The notes under the pieces are model-generated. The model had not been told where the DNA came from. It saw only the letters and a program-made list of their open reading frames with translations, and searched no databases. Of a DNA stretch of 64,000 bases, positions 22,011 through 32,353 are shown piece after piece; the stretch's first letter is position 1, and the number at the start of each line of letters is the position of its first letter. Where the stretch lies: contig JAZDSV010000014.1 of the NCBI GenBank assembly GCA_036784855.1, forward strand, positions 1 through 64,000, in the 5' to 3' direction. A program made the position numbers and the translations under genes. The DNA is from Aphelidium insulamus. Taxonomy: Eukaryota > Aphelidiomycota > Aphelidea > Aphelidiaceae.

Positions 22011-23038
22011 ATGTCACCCACGGCGGATACGCCGGTGGCGAGAGAGGACACTGCGACCAGACATGCGGCACAGCCAGTACAGCGGGCATCGGCACCGCCA
22101 GCGGCCAGCCTGGTAAAGTTCGACACTCCTCAGCTGGTCAGCCAGCACAAGGCCGCCCACTCGGAGCAGCGCCAAACCTCCACCAAACAGTCCACTGCCG
22201 ACCACCTCGCCGCCGTGCTGGACAGCATTGTGCCGCCAGCGTATGGACATGCATATCAATTTGCACGCATCACTCAGTTCACATGCAGAGAGTGGGATGA
22301 GAATGGACAGCTGTGGCAGCAGCGAGTGTCCAATGCGCCGAGCAGCCGTGCCGAGGTCCTGTCGCTGCAGGAGCGTCTCGACCAGTTGCTGGCAGCCGCT
22401 CAGGCGCGCGAGACCGGTATCAGTGCCGACCGGCGCCAGCTGTACGACCAGTGTTTCGGCAAGTGGGCCCCGCGTTCTAATAATCTCACTGAGTATCTGT
22501 GTGTGTGTATAGATGAGTTGATTAGACAAGTGGCGATCGCATGCCAGGAGAGGGGACTGTTGCTGTTGCGCGTGCGAGACGAGCTCCGTCACTCGCTGCA
22601 CACCTATCAGACCCTGTACGAGAGCAGTGTGGCGTTTGGAATGCGCAAGGCGCTCCTGGCCGAACAGGGTCGCAGCACCCTGGAACAGTCGGTATGTATG
22701 TTACTAAATCATGATACTACATATTAAACAATACATACTATTATAGATAGTGCAACCTATTTTAAACACTTATTATGTCCATAGGTGGTGGAGTTGCAGG
22801 CAGAGAAGAAGCAGCTGGAGCAGCAGTTGGCTGAATGGAAGCTCAAGTGTGAGCAGATTGAGAAGCGAGAGATGGAGCGCCGCCAGATGGACGAGCGCAA
22901 ACACGCTGAAGAGGTGGCCTACCTGAAAAAGTCCAACGTTCAACTCAAGGCAAGTTTAGTACTTGTGCATATAACGGATTTTGACAATGTATGCAGACCC
23001 AATTGGAGAGTGTGTTGTCCGTGTCGTCGAAAAAGTAA
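22011..23038 (+). CDS. DNALI1: Axonemal inner-arm dynein light chain p28
   Basis: Exons 22011-22458, 22513-22691, 22785-22949 and 22997-23038; 277 residues, close to the family length. Family signatures: REWDENGQLWQQRVS, LQERLDQLL, ARETGISADRRQLYDQCF joined to DELIRQVAI, ERGLLLLRVRDE, then YQTLYESSVAFGMRKAL and a coiled-coil tail. It binds inner-arm dynein heavy chains with actin in motile flagella. Introns 1 and 3 both require GC donors (GCAAGT at 22459 and 22950); only these keep the conserved frame. Confidence 0.93.
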
Positions 23039-23272
23039 TTTCACTCAACGGTTTTATGCGAATAGAGTGGATTCCTCTGGCTATTTATAGCTATCGATTG
23101 CCTGTCAATGCACATGTTAAATACAGACTGCAAACACCTGAAACTAGCAACAATAGCTGAAACACCGGAGGCGAATCAAGGCGCGCAGAATCACTGCATG
23201 AAACATGCTGTGTAACATTGGGCCGCGGTCATAAAAGCCGGTTATGCGTGTGCTGACTGCTTATTGTTCATT

Positions 23273-23521
23273 TCATCCATAATATATCAACAACACCCAC
23301 GATATCAAAATGCACGCCGCCACTATTGCCGCCACACCGTCCAAGGTGAACACGACGAGAAAGTCCTCAAATGCCTGGCTGTCAACCAGTGCGCCAATCT
23401 CGCTGGCAAAGAATCTATCCACGGTGCTTGTGGCAGGCTCGATATCGCTCATGATATTTCGCCACGGCTCGCATGTCGCGATGCATAGTAGTGCCGGTAC
23501 TGGCAGCACTCTGCGCGGCAT
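23273..23521 (-). CDS. Possible small tail-anchored membrane protein
   Basis: An 82-residue ORF antisense to the 5' part of the SET-like gene. The C-terminus is one strong hydrophobic helix (TLDGVAAIVAACILISWVLL) followed by IYYG; before it is an amphipathic acidic segment (DRFFASEIGALVDSQAFEDF). That is more protein-like than the plus-strand reading here. If real, the SET-like gene should start downstream (ATG at 23532) and the two are divergent. Not recognised as a family. Confidence 0.35.
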   Translation of the reverse strand: MPRRVLPVPALLCIATCEPWRNIMSDIEPATSTVDRFFASEIGALVDSQAFEDFLVVFTLDGVAAIVAACILISWVLLIYYG

Positions 23522-24152
23522 GCACCACAGCAACGTGACTGCCCAATGTCTGGAGCCGCTGCTGTGTCCTGTCAAGTTGGTGCCAGAGTCAATTTGGCCT
23601 TCTGACTCCGACAGTGAACTAGCGGTGGATCCATCGGTGCGCGACCTGCTGCACAGCCACGATATCCACGACGAGCAGCACTATCTGGAGGACAGATCGT
23701 ACATTGACGGCATGTCGGCCGTGTACGGGCAGTTTGTTGACGCGTGCCTCGTGGTGCCGCGTCCTGTGAAATTATCTGTGGAGAACAATGCTCTGCTGGC
23801 AGATGATGATATCCGCGTCGGCCAGTACCTGGGCGTGTACAGCGGTGTGATAACCAACCGCACCCAGGACCTGCAACACAGCTGGCTCTACCCCGGGGAG
23901 GTGGTGGATGCCGGTGGCGCCACAGTCAGTCTGTTGATCGACGGCAGCCGCCCATCAAACCTGATGAAGCACTTGAAGCCCGCTGTTGACACCGCGGCCG
24001 GCAACGTGGAAGCATTCCTGCTTGCACGCCGTAACCTGTGGCACATTGGATTCCGTGCCGCGCGCAATATTGAAGTGGGCGAACAGTTGGCACTGCTGCC
24101 GGACAATGTTCGTGAAGAGGCAACGTCTGACTTGCTGAAGGCTTATCAGTGA
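23310..24152 (+). CDS. SET-domain-like protein
   Basis: A 280-residue ORF whose C-terminal half resembles a SET domain: VGQYLGVYSGVITN, HSWLYP, LLIDGSRPSNLMKHLKP (the NHS region is altered), NVEAF, then IGFRAARNIEVGEQLALLPD. Catalytic Asn/His and Tyr residues expected in active methyltransferases appear substituted, so activity is doubtful. The start is uncertain: residues before about 75 look non-conserved, and an opposing ORF overlaps 23310-23521, making the ATG at 23469 or 23532 plausible. Confidence 0.6.
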   Translation: MHAATIAATPSKVNTTRKSSNAWLSTSAPISLAKNLSTVLVAGSISLMIFRHGSHVAMHSSAGTGSTLRGMHHSNVTAQCLEPLLCPVKLVPESIWPSDSDSELAVDPSVRDLLHSHDIHDEQHYLEDRSYIDGMSAVYGQFVDACLVVPRPVKLSVENNALLADDDIRVGQYLGVYSGVITNRTQDLQHSWLYPGEVVDAGGATVSLLIDGSRPSNLMKHLKPAVDTAAGNVEAFLLARRNLWHIGFRAARNIEVGEQLALLPDNVREEATSDLLKAYQ

Positions 24153-24277
24153 TGACGACACATTTCTGAAATTCTCCATATTTTCTGAATATATAAATTC
24201 TTGAATACTTTTCTATTGACGATTTGCTTGATAGTCTAATCAGCGCCGGATCTTTCGTTGTCGTCTGTCCATGTGGA

Positions 24278-25329
24278 CTAGGCGGATGGCGGGGGTGCTG
24301 TGACGACCAACATCACCACAGACACCAAAAATGCCATAAAGCTGAGTCCAAGCATCACGACTCCAGCGACTAACATTCCAAATGTCACCGCATTCAAGCC
24401 AAAAATTAAAATGGCCAGCATTGTACCAAATAGCGAGACGAATGAATATGCGAAAACTGTCAAAAACGCCGTGGCCTCTCGTTGTGCAATACTGTGTGCC
24501 GAGTACGGAGACTCGACTCCCTTACCAGTGCTGGCAGTGCCGCCATTAGCCGGCACAGCCACACCTGTACTCGGCACGGCCGGCTGCGCACTGTTCACCT
24601 GCACCATGGAAGAAAAGTGCTTGGCTGCGTCCTCAAAGCACGCCGCCATATCCGGACACACGGCGCTAGTTACGCATCTGCCGAAAGGTGCAAACTTGTC
24701 GCCGCCCACGCGGCACAGGTGCATAAACATCGTGGCCCCGTCACTTAGGGTCTGATTGAATGTTGGCGCCGACGCGTCGTGGACGCGGCACGTGGTAAAC
24801 TTTGCCTCCACTTTCTGGCACAGACCATCGCAGCCAAACTGAGGCGCATTCCACTCGGTGCGCACTTGAGCCATAAACTGGTCCTTGGTAACGGGCTGCG
24901 GCTCGGTGCCATTTCCCGCTGCCATTAACATAAGTATTAAATTATGTACAATAAAGTGATCTTACCACGCTGATCTGCCATGGCCTTTTGCACAGAGGCC
25001 AGCACTTCGGGTGTCGCGCTGCCGGGATGCCGCTCGGCCATGACGTCCAGGAAATACTTTTGGCACTCTTCCAGGCTGAGATTACCATCGTTGTTCCCGT
25101 CAATCTTGTTGGCTAGCTCCGCATAGTCCACGTCCGTTGTCTTGAATTGCTCCGCCAGCGTGGTTGCCACCGCGGGTCCGTCTTGCGTGCTGCAGTGCAT
25201 CGAAGCGGTCAATGGCGATGACGCCGACAAGGCCGGTGGTGGCGCGACTGTGTCGGCATGGCTCCTGGGCGCGGCAATGGCGATGATGATGGCCAATGGC
25301 GTCACCAAGGCTAACTCGGTGGCGCGCAT
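24278..25329 (-). CDS. Secreted EF-hand, Cys-rich membrane protein, paralogue 1
   Basis: Exons 24966-25329 and 24278-24918; 334 residues. A signal peptide (ALVTPLAIIIAIAAPRSHA) precedes a single EF-hand loop DGNNDGNLSLEE near residue 80. A conserved Cys domain follows (APQFGCDGLCQKVEAKFTTC, MFMHLCRVGGDKFAPFGRC, AACFEDAAKHFSS) with NGT and NQT glycosylation sites. The C-terminus has about three membrane helices. Function unknown; two paralogues lie at 61273-62300 and 62634-63629. The intron (24919-24965) is nearly identical to that of paralogue 2, while the membrane region is not. Confidence 0.8.
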
Positions 25330-26379
25330 TTCCTTAATTTTTTCTTTTCCGTGTACGCCACCTTTTATCGTGGAACACATTAAAGCGCTTAAACCCGCGG
25401 TAAATAATCAAGTTCGTCAAATGGCCGATCTAACCAAAAGTGAGACGCAGACATATGAATATACTGCGCCAACTGACGCCACAGGTGAATGGGACATGAA
25501 CAGGTTTTGCGATCAGAGCCAATCATCAGCACTAATCTCTCTCTGCTTCCGAAAACGGTCTCGTCGATTCTGTCGACGTTCCATACATGACACTATAACA
25601 GCAATTTGAAGCTTAAACTGCCTCTATCGACCGCCTGTCGACTGCAATGAAGCATGAAAAAATGAAGGAAAAGTATGCAATGACGAAAGAACAGAAAGAA
25701 CCGCCGACAATCTCGCATATTCCACCAACAGCTAAACAGCTATCAGGATTTCCCATTCCAGGCGGCGTATCGGCTGCATGGACTCGATGAAACGGTGTAT
25801 TCTTTCTTGGCGTTGACCCCGAGCTTAGTACCCAATTTATGGCGACTCTGTTTCGATATCAAAACAGACGCGCAGCTGGTATAAAGATCTCTGCAAGTTT
25901 CGTAATGAGCCATTGTCTTTCAACCCCGTCGATTTGCACGAGGATGACTGATCCCTCTACCTAGCCGCCGTTTTCAGTGCCGCACTAAGCCTGTACTAAC
26001 CTATCTATCTAATCTATCTAATCGATTATTTTTGTTGATTCGACATACTAGCCCCGTTTATTTTTTGAGGAACTCAGGGTGTGCGGTGAGAACCATGTCA
26101 TGTTACTTTGGAAGTGGTCCGCCAAATTTTCTTCAGCAAACGTTCTTTCTGTGGCCTAACAAGCCAGCCACACAGACTGCCTCTATTCGCATCAGTCAAC
26201 TCTTTACGTTGCTTCTTTCAGAGCATGAAGCTGAAAGCGGCGTGGAAAAGTGATTGATCGACACGATCAGGTTCATGCTACGTTGCGCCGGTTCACTTGT
26301 TAATCAGCGTCTCACAACACTTGCGCACTCGGGCTGCTGCCATTTCCGCCCATTTCCGCCGTCGCGTTCGCGCTACACC
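25330..26379. other. Long intergenic region with relic coding DNA
   Basis: About 1 kb between EF-hand paralogue 1 and DNA ligase I with no intact gene. Positions 25759-25884 (+) read as a short frame including YRLHGLDETVYSFLALT and DIKTDAQLV, related to a relic at 44147-44266. The rest shows no recognised content. Confidence 0.45.
25759..25884 (+). pseudogene. Relic coding fragment, copy A
   Basis: A 41-codon open stretch with no start, similar in DNA and protein to the fragment at 44147-44266: HGLDETVYSFL versus CGLHEREYPFL, and DIKTDAQL versus DLKTNAQI. The parent family is unknown. Copy A has extra residues between the two blocks. Confidence 0.4.
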
Positions 26380-28964
26380 ATGACCACATCGTCGCCTCGC
26401 TCACCGGCCGCAGCATCTGCCCCTCCCGCAAGAAAGCCGGTGGCCCGGTCTATAGAGTACTGCCATTTGACCATTTGACATCTGCTAACGTACAGATCAT
26501 TCTTTCAAAAGAAGGGCGCCAAGAGCAATGCCACTGTACCGGCTACTGCATCAAGTGCTGCTGGCGGGACTGCCAGCAGTATCGCGAAGAGCAGCACAGC
26601 AGATACGCAGCAAGTGAAGCGCCGCCGTCTGGTCGTCTCGGATGACGATGATGATGAATATGATGATGACGAGGGCGGAAATATGAATTTAGCCGTGCCT
26701 GTAGCCGCCAGCAACCCTGCCGAACCAGACACTAGTACGGAAGCAGTTGACGCTGATGCCATGGACGAGTGTGACGAGGAAGGCGGCGGGGAATCGGCGC
26801 AAGAATTCACCGCCACGTGGAAAGCCGGCGACCGCGTTCCATTCGCGGCATTGTGCTCCACCTTTGAGGCCATAGAAGGCACCACTAAGCGGTAAATATG
26901 TGGCATGTGGATAAGTATATTAAGTACGGAGCAATAACACTGCAGACTTATCATCACCGATTTGCTGACAAAGTTCTTTGTGGCCGTGATGCGCACTACG
27001 CCAGACGACTTGCTGCCGATTATATACCTCTGTGTCAACAGGGTTTGTGCTAGTTGACCGTGCAGACTGCCGTATCAAGTAACTCATAGATTGGACCCAC
27101 GTGGGAGAGCGCCGAGTTGGGCATTGGTGAAACAGTGCTTATGAAGGCCATCGCAGCCACCACTGGTCGCACGCTACAGAAAATCAAAGCCGACATGCAG
27201 GAAATGGGCGATCTGGGCATAATTGCACAAATGTCCCGCAGCAACCAGCCTACAATGTTTCAGCCAAAGCCGCTCACCGTGCGCTCCGTATTCCAGGGGT
27301 TGAAGGATATTGCCGCCATCACTGGCCAGTCGGTGTGTCTGAGAGAGTCATTGAAGTTTGACTTATGTCTTCAGTCAATGCAGAAAAAGGTGGACAAGAT
27401 CAAGCTGCTGTTGGTTGCCTGTCGCAACAATGAATCTCGCTACCTTATTCGGTACGTTTCAATTTTTGCTTTGCAGTTACCCGATAATCCATCAGGGCAC
27501 TGGAGGGAAAGCTGAGAATTGGCCTGGCGGAACAGAGCGTCCTCACATCACTTGCACATGCATCGGTCCACTTTCGGCTGACTGGCAAGCCAAAGCGGGA
27601 AACACTGGACGCCAAACTCGTCGAAGCCGTGGCCACCGTGAAGCAGGTCTACAGCGAAGTCCCGACATACGAACCAATATTGAAAGTGCTGCTCCATGCA
27701 GAAATCGACCAGTTGCCGCTGCTGTGCAAGCTGACGCCCGGCATCCCGCTAAAGCCCATGTTGGCTCATCCGACCAAGTCCATCACGGATGTGCTGAACC
27801 GGTTCGAGAACATACCATTCACGTGCGAGTACAAGTACGACGGTGAGCGCGCCCAGGTGCACCGCTTCGAGGATGGCCGCACCGTGATATTCAGCCGCAA
27901 TCAGGAGAACATGTCGGCCAAGTATCCCGACATTGTCAAGCACATGCAAATGGTGCCCAAACCCGATGTCAAGTCCTTTGTCATTGACTCGGAGGCCGTT
28001 GCGTGGGACCGCACAAAGAAGCAGATTCTCCCATTCCAGGTGCTCAGCACGCGCAAGAGAAAGGTTAGATGTAGTACGATCTGTAAATCGTTTCCATTAG
28101 TTAAAATCCGAAGGACGTGGAGGCCAGTGATATCACGGTGCAAGTCTGTCTGTTTGCATTCGATCTGCTGTATTTGAATGGCGAGTCACTGATCCGGAAG
28201 TCGCTAGCAGAGCGACGTGAATTGCTTTACAAGTCATTCACGGAAGTGGAGGGCGAGTTTGCATTTGCCAAGCACATGGAGGGCACTACTGTAGACGACA
28301 TTCAGACATTCTTGGACGAGTCGGTCGCGGGTAATTGCGAAGGTTTGATGGTCAAGACCATGAACGAGGAATCTTCGTATGAGCCATCCAAGCGCTCACG
28401 CAACTGGCTCAAAGTGAAGAAGGACTATCTGGCGGGGGTGGGCGACTCTCTGGACCTGGTAGTCATTGGCGGGTACCACGGGAAAGGGAAACGTACCGGG
28501 GTGCTGGGCGGGTTCCTTATTGCCTGCTACGATCAGGACCGTGAAGAGTATCAGGCCATTTCAAAGGTAATGCATTCTGCATCTAGCTGTGTATATTAAT
28601 ATCACAGATCGCAACCGGCTTCTCGGAAGAAGACTTGGCAAAACACACCGAGTTCTTCAAGGAACACCAGATAGACCAGCCGAAGCCGTATTACGCCGCC
28701 GGCGAAGGTATCAAGCCCGATGTGTGGTTTGACGCTGTGCAAGTGTGGGAAGTCAAGGCGGCCGACCTGTCCATATCGCCGATATACTCGGCCGCCGTGG
28801 GCCAAGTGGACAACAATAAGGGAATATCGTTGCGGTTTCCGCGGTTCATCCGCATCCGGGACGACAAGAAACCCGACGAGGCCACCACATCGGATCAGGT
28901 GGCCGACATGTACCGCGCGCAAAAACTGAATACGGCATCATCCCTCGATGATGATGCATACTAG
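26380..28964 (+). CDS. LIG1: DNA ligase I (ATP-dependent)
   Basis: Eight exons: 26380-26456, 26496-26891, 26946-27042, 27090-27332, 27375-27451, 27496-28063, 28114-28566 and 28608-28964; 755 residues. The first splice builds a PIP-box-like RSIESFFQKK for PCNA binding. An acidic, NLS-bearing linker follows ([15 protein letters not shown]). The catalytic core has the adenylated lysine in [12 protein letters not shown] (Lys about 409), [18 protein letters not shown] and [10 protein letters not shown]. It seals nicks between Okazaki fragments and in repair. Domain order and length match fungal Cdc9. Confidence 0.95.
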
Positions 28965-29188
28965 TCTCTGTTGCTGCAGTAAATTTTGCTTTATCAATGG
29001 CTTGAAACGGTCTATAAATTTATGTAGGTATATATATATGGCGTATATGTGGTTATTTATATTTTACACCGAGTACGAGCTTCATACAACGAAGAACCAC
29101 TATGACGCGACGCAACGCGAAAAGCAACGCGCCACGGCAAATGTGAATTGCAGAAACAGTTGTGTGACGCATTCAACGGGGACGACCG
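28965..29188. other. Intergenic spacer
   Basis: AT-rich 3' flank of LIG1 and promoter of the Axl2-like gene; nothing else seen. Confidence 0.4.
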
Positions 29189-32100
29189 ATGCTGCGCCGC
29201 CTCCTTTGTTTCGGGCTTGTGCCGCCATGGCTGCTGCTGCTTGCGGGAGTGCAGTCACTGCCACATACAGCACCTCAGTCGGCTGTAGCTAATGGTAGGT
29301 ACTGGGTTGTATCATGCAGTGTCACAAAGTTGAACCATCGATAGGTACAGCCGAGTATCGAGTGAATGTCACGGAGCACAGCGACATTGTCGTCAACTTG
29401 ACGGCTCAGTTGGACCTCATTGACGGTCAGGTCTTGCTGGCGGGACTGGAAGCTACGACAGTCCAATCGCTCCCATCGTGGCTGCACTGGGACGCGGGCA
29501 ATGCCACGCTGTGGGGTCACTCGCCTGGCATAAGTGCTGAGAGCATGACGGATGTGCAATTGCAACCCACACTGACTGTCACCAACATCGATGCCTATGT
29601 GCTGATGCAGTCATCGGCCACTGGTGCCGCCACGAAACAGTCATTAACGCTGCAACTGGTGTCTGTACCGAAATCTCCCCGTAACAACCAGCCGCCACGG
29701 GTCAAGGCAAGCGTGGATGACGTGGTTCTAGTGCCGCCGATGCGATGCGACCGCGGGGTCGACATGCGACTCTTCCTCCCAGTTGCGCAACTCTTTGGCG
29801 ACGCGGACGGCGATCAGTTGGAGCTCAGTGTGCAGCACGCCATCCGCGGCCAGACACTGCCCGACTGGCTCGGCTTCAATGCGTCGCTGAGCGTGCTGAT
29901 GGTTGCGGGGCAGAGTTTCACGTGCAGCGCCGCTATGCAGGACACGGTGGACGGCAAAGTGTCGTTCATTGCAGCTGCGAACAGTTCGTCGCCGATGCCG
30001 TATGCGTACCTGCCGCTCATACTGACCGCGAAAGATCCATTCAATGCCACAGCATCGCAGCCGTTCAATATCGTCTTGATGGTGGCGGCGCCGAATGGAA
30101 GCATAAGCGGCAACTCTGCTTGGGACAGTGAGTGGCTGCGCGTGCCGGTGGCTGGTGGCCAAGCGTTCAACGAGTCCAAGTCGATAGAGATACCGTTCGA
30201 CACTGCCGGCACAGACGTGACAATTATGTGGCAGTATGGCGTTTCGGCAAACAAGCTTGATGGACATGGACGTGTTCAGTCGCCGATGCCCGTGTCGACA
30301 ATTGGAGACAACGGTAGCCACCCGGCACTCTTGTTCGACCCGAGTCCCGAGAGCGTGGGCGAGTGGTGGATGACTGTGTATCGCCAGTCTGCCACGGACA
30401 GCGGGTGGCTGCTGCCTAATCAGGGAAACAGCAGTGGCAGCAGTAATGACACAATCCAAGGCCGAGGCATTCAGTGGAGTCAAGTCTACTTCACCGTGGA
30501 GGCCGAGTCACTTTTGGTTCCGTATCGACTGGAACGTGATAACCTGTCACTACGCCAAGATGATGCTTCGGCAGAGGCACTTCAGTTGTCTCGCAACCAG
30601 TTTAACATGAGCGGCGTGGCAGACACCCCGATTGACGTTGACTCGAACACCACATTGCACTGCTGCTTTGGTGTTGATGTTTTCGTAGGCAGTGTGGACA
30701 GTGTGCAGGCCACCGACTCTCTGGGGCGTGCGTTGCCTGACTGGCTGCAGTGGACCGAGACGGTTGACGGGCGATACTATTGTCTGGATGGATTCACAGC
30801 TGTTGCAAGTGATCCTGGCAGCAACAGCAGCGTGGCGGCGGCATCGTCTATTCGAGTGGTTGTGACTGCCGCGGCATCCATGTCGGCACTGTCCGAGTCC
30901 TTTGCCGTGGACATTGTGGTGGCGGGCCACGCGTTGCCAGTCCTTGATCTGGCCGCCTATCAATTTCCGCTTCTGTTCAACGTGACGGCTGGGGAGCCGT
31001 TTTCCATCGACATTCCCTCTGCACTGTTTACCGCAGCTGATGGTGGCTCCCTTGCGTACTCTCTAGCATCATCTGTCGATGCCTCTGTCCAGTTCCAGGC
31101 AGAGAGCATTCGCGTGGCAGTGCCTGCAGTACCCGTATCGGTAGATGGTTCGAGACTGGTCGGCACTGTGCAGCAGAGTACTGCCATCACAATCGTGGCC
31201 ACCGATGAGTTTGGGGGTTTCGCGGCCGTTGACGCCGACATTGTCGCCCTACCGTTTGGCGTGGGTCCCGACAATGGAGCCCCACCCGGGATATCGGCGG
31301 CATGGAAGGTGGCCATCATCGTGGTGGTATCACTGGTGGTGGTAATTCTTGTCGTGGTGCTGTGCTGCATCTTTGTGCGACGACGGAGACGTGCAACCAA
31401 CACCGACCGCACTTATGGCGACAAGGTGGGGTCGCTTGTCATGTCAGTGAAGGACAATTGTCGTGGTGCCGCTCGTCGCCTCGGGCTTGTACGCCGCAAG
31501 GATGGTGGAAGCAAACTGGAACTGCTCAGCGACAATCGTGACAGTTATCTCCATGGCGACGGCGACTTGCATGGCTACTTGGTCGTCACAGCGGTGGTTG
31601 GCCGTGCTTTTCACTACGTTTACGCCGTGGATGAGCTGCTGGACCAGCTTTATCGACCTGTGAGCGGGTTGCAGCGCACAGACAGCGCGTCCAAGCAGCC
31701 TTTCTACACCGCCGACGATGCCACATTGCCTTCTGGTTATGGCTCACTGTCTGGCTGCTCCCTCATCTCGACAAACATCAAAGGCGTGCACAATCAACCT
31801 GTTACCGCCACCGCTGCTGGATCTTCTTATCGGGTATGTTTGATTTCTGAGATGCTCTGACCTCTTGTGATAATGTTTATCGCATAGGAGTGTGGAGGGG
31901 GGTTGACTACCTCTGTGCCTGGAACCACGTCGTCGGCGATATCACTGTGCTCGTCCACTTTTTCGGATGAGCAGAGCATGGACGATGGAGATGATTCACT
32001 GGATCTGGACAACGGTGTGCAGTACGGTGCGGTGCTGTATCCATCCGGAGTGCCGTTGCCAGGCTGGCTGCACTTCAATCCCAAAAAATGTTCCTTCTTT

Positions 32101-32268
32101 GGCATACCGTACGTGTATGACACTGGCGACTGGAAGGTGGAGGTGTCGGCATATCGCCTGGACTATAACAGCGTTGCAAATAACGATGATGACACCGGGC
32201 CGCGCATTATTGACCGAGCTTCCAGGGTGTTTTCGATCGTGGTGGAGCCCGCAGAATCAGTTACTTGA
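29189..32268 (+). CDS. Axl2/dystroglycan-like single-pass surface protein
   Basis: Exons 29189-29294, 29345-31833 and 31888-32268; 991 residues. A signal peptide (LVPPWLLLLAGVQSL) is followed by cadherin-like (dystroglycan-type) domains with the diagnostic LPSWLHWD, LPDWLGFN and LPDWLQW turns, each after a hydrophobic strand. There are many N-glycosylation sites. One membrane helix (VAIIVVVSLVVVILVVVLCC) precedes an RRRRR stop-transfer. The cytoplasmic part unexpectedly contains another such turn (LPGWLHFNPKK, then FFGIPY), so a cadherin-like fold may sit behind the membrane. Yeast Axl2 marks axial bud sites; the role here is inferred only as adhesion or polarity. Confidence 0.8.
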
Positions 32269-32353
32269 CTAACTGCTACTGCCGTTAATACTTTTCTTCA
32301 TTAAATGCTCATTTGGTTATAAATACATATGAACTTCGTTGTGCACAGTGTGC

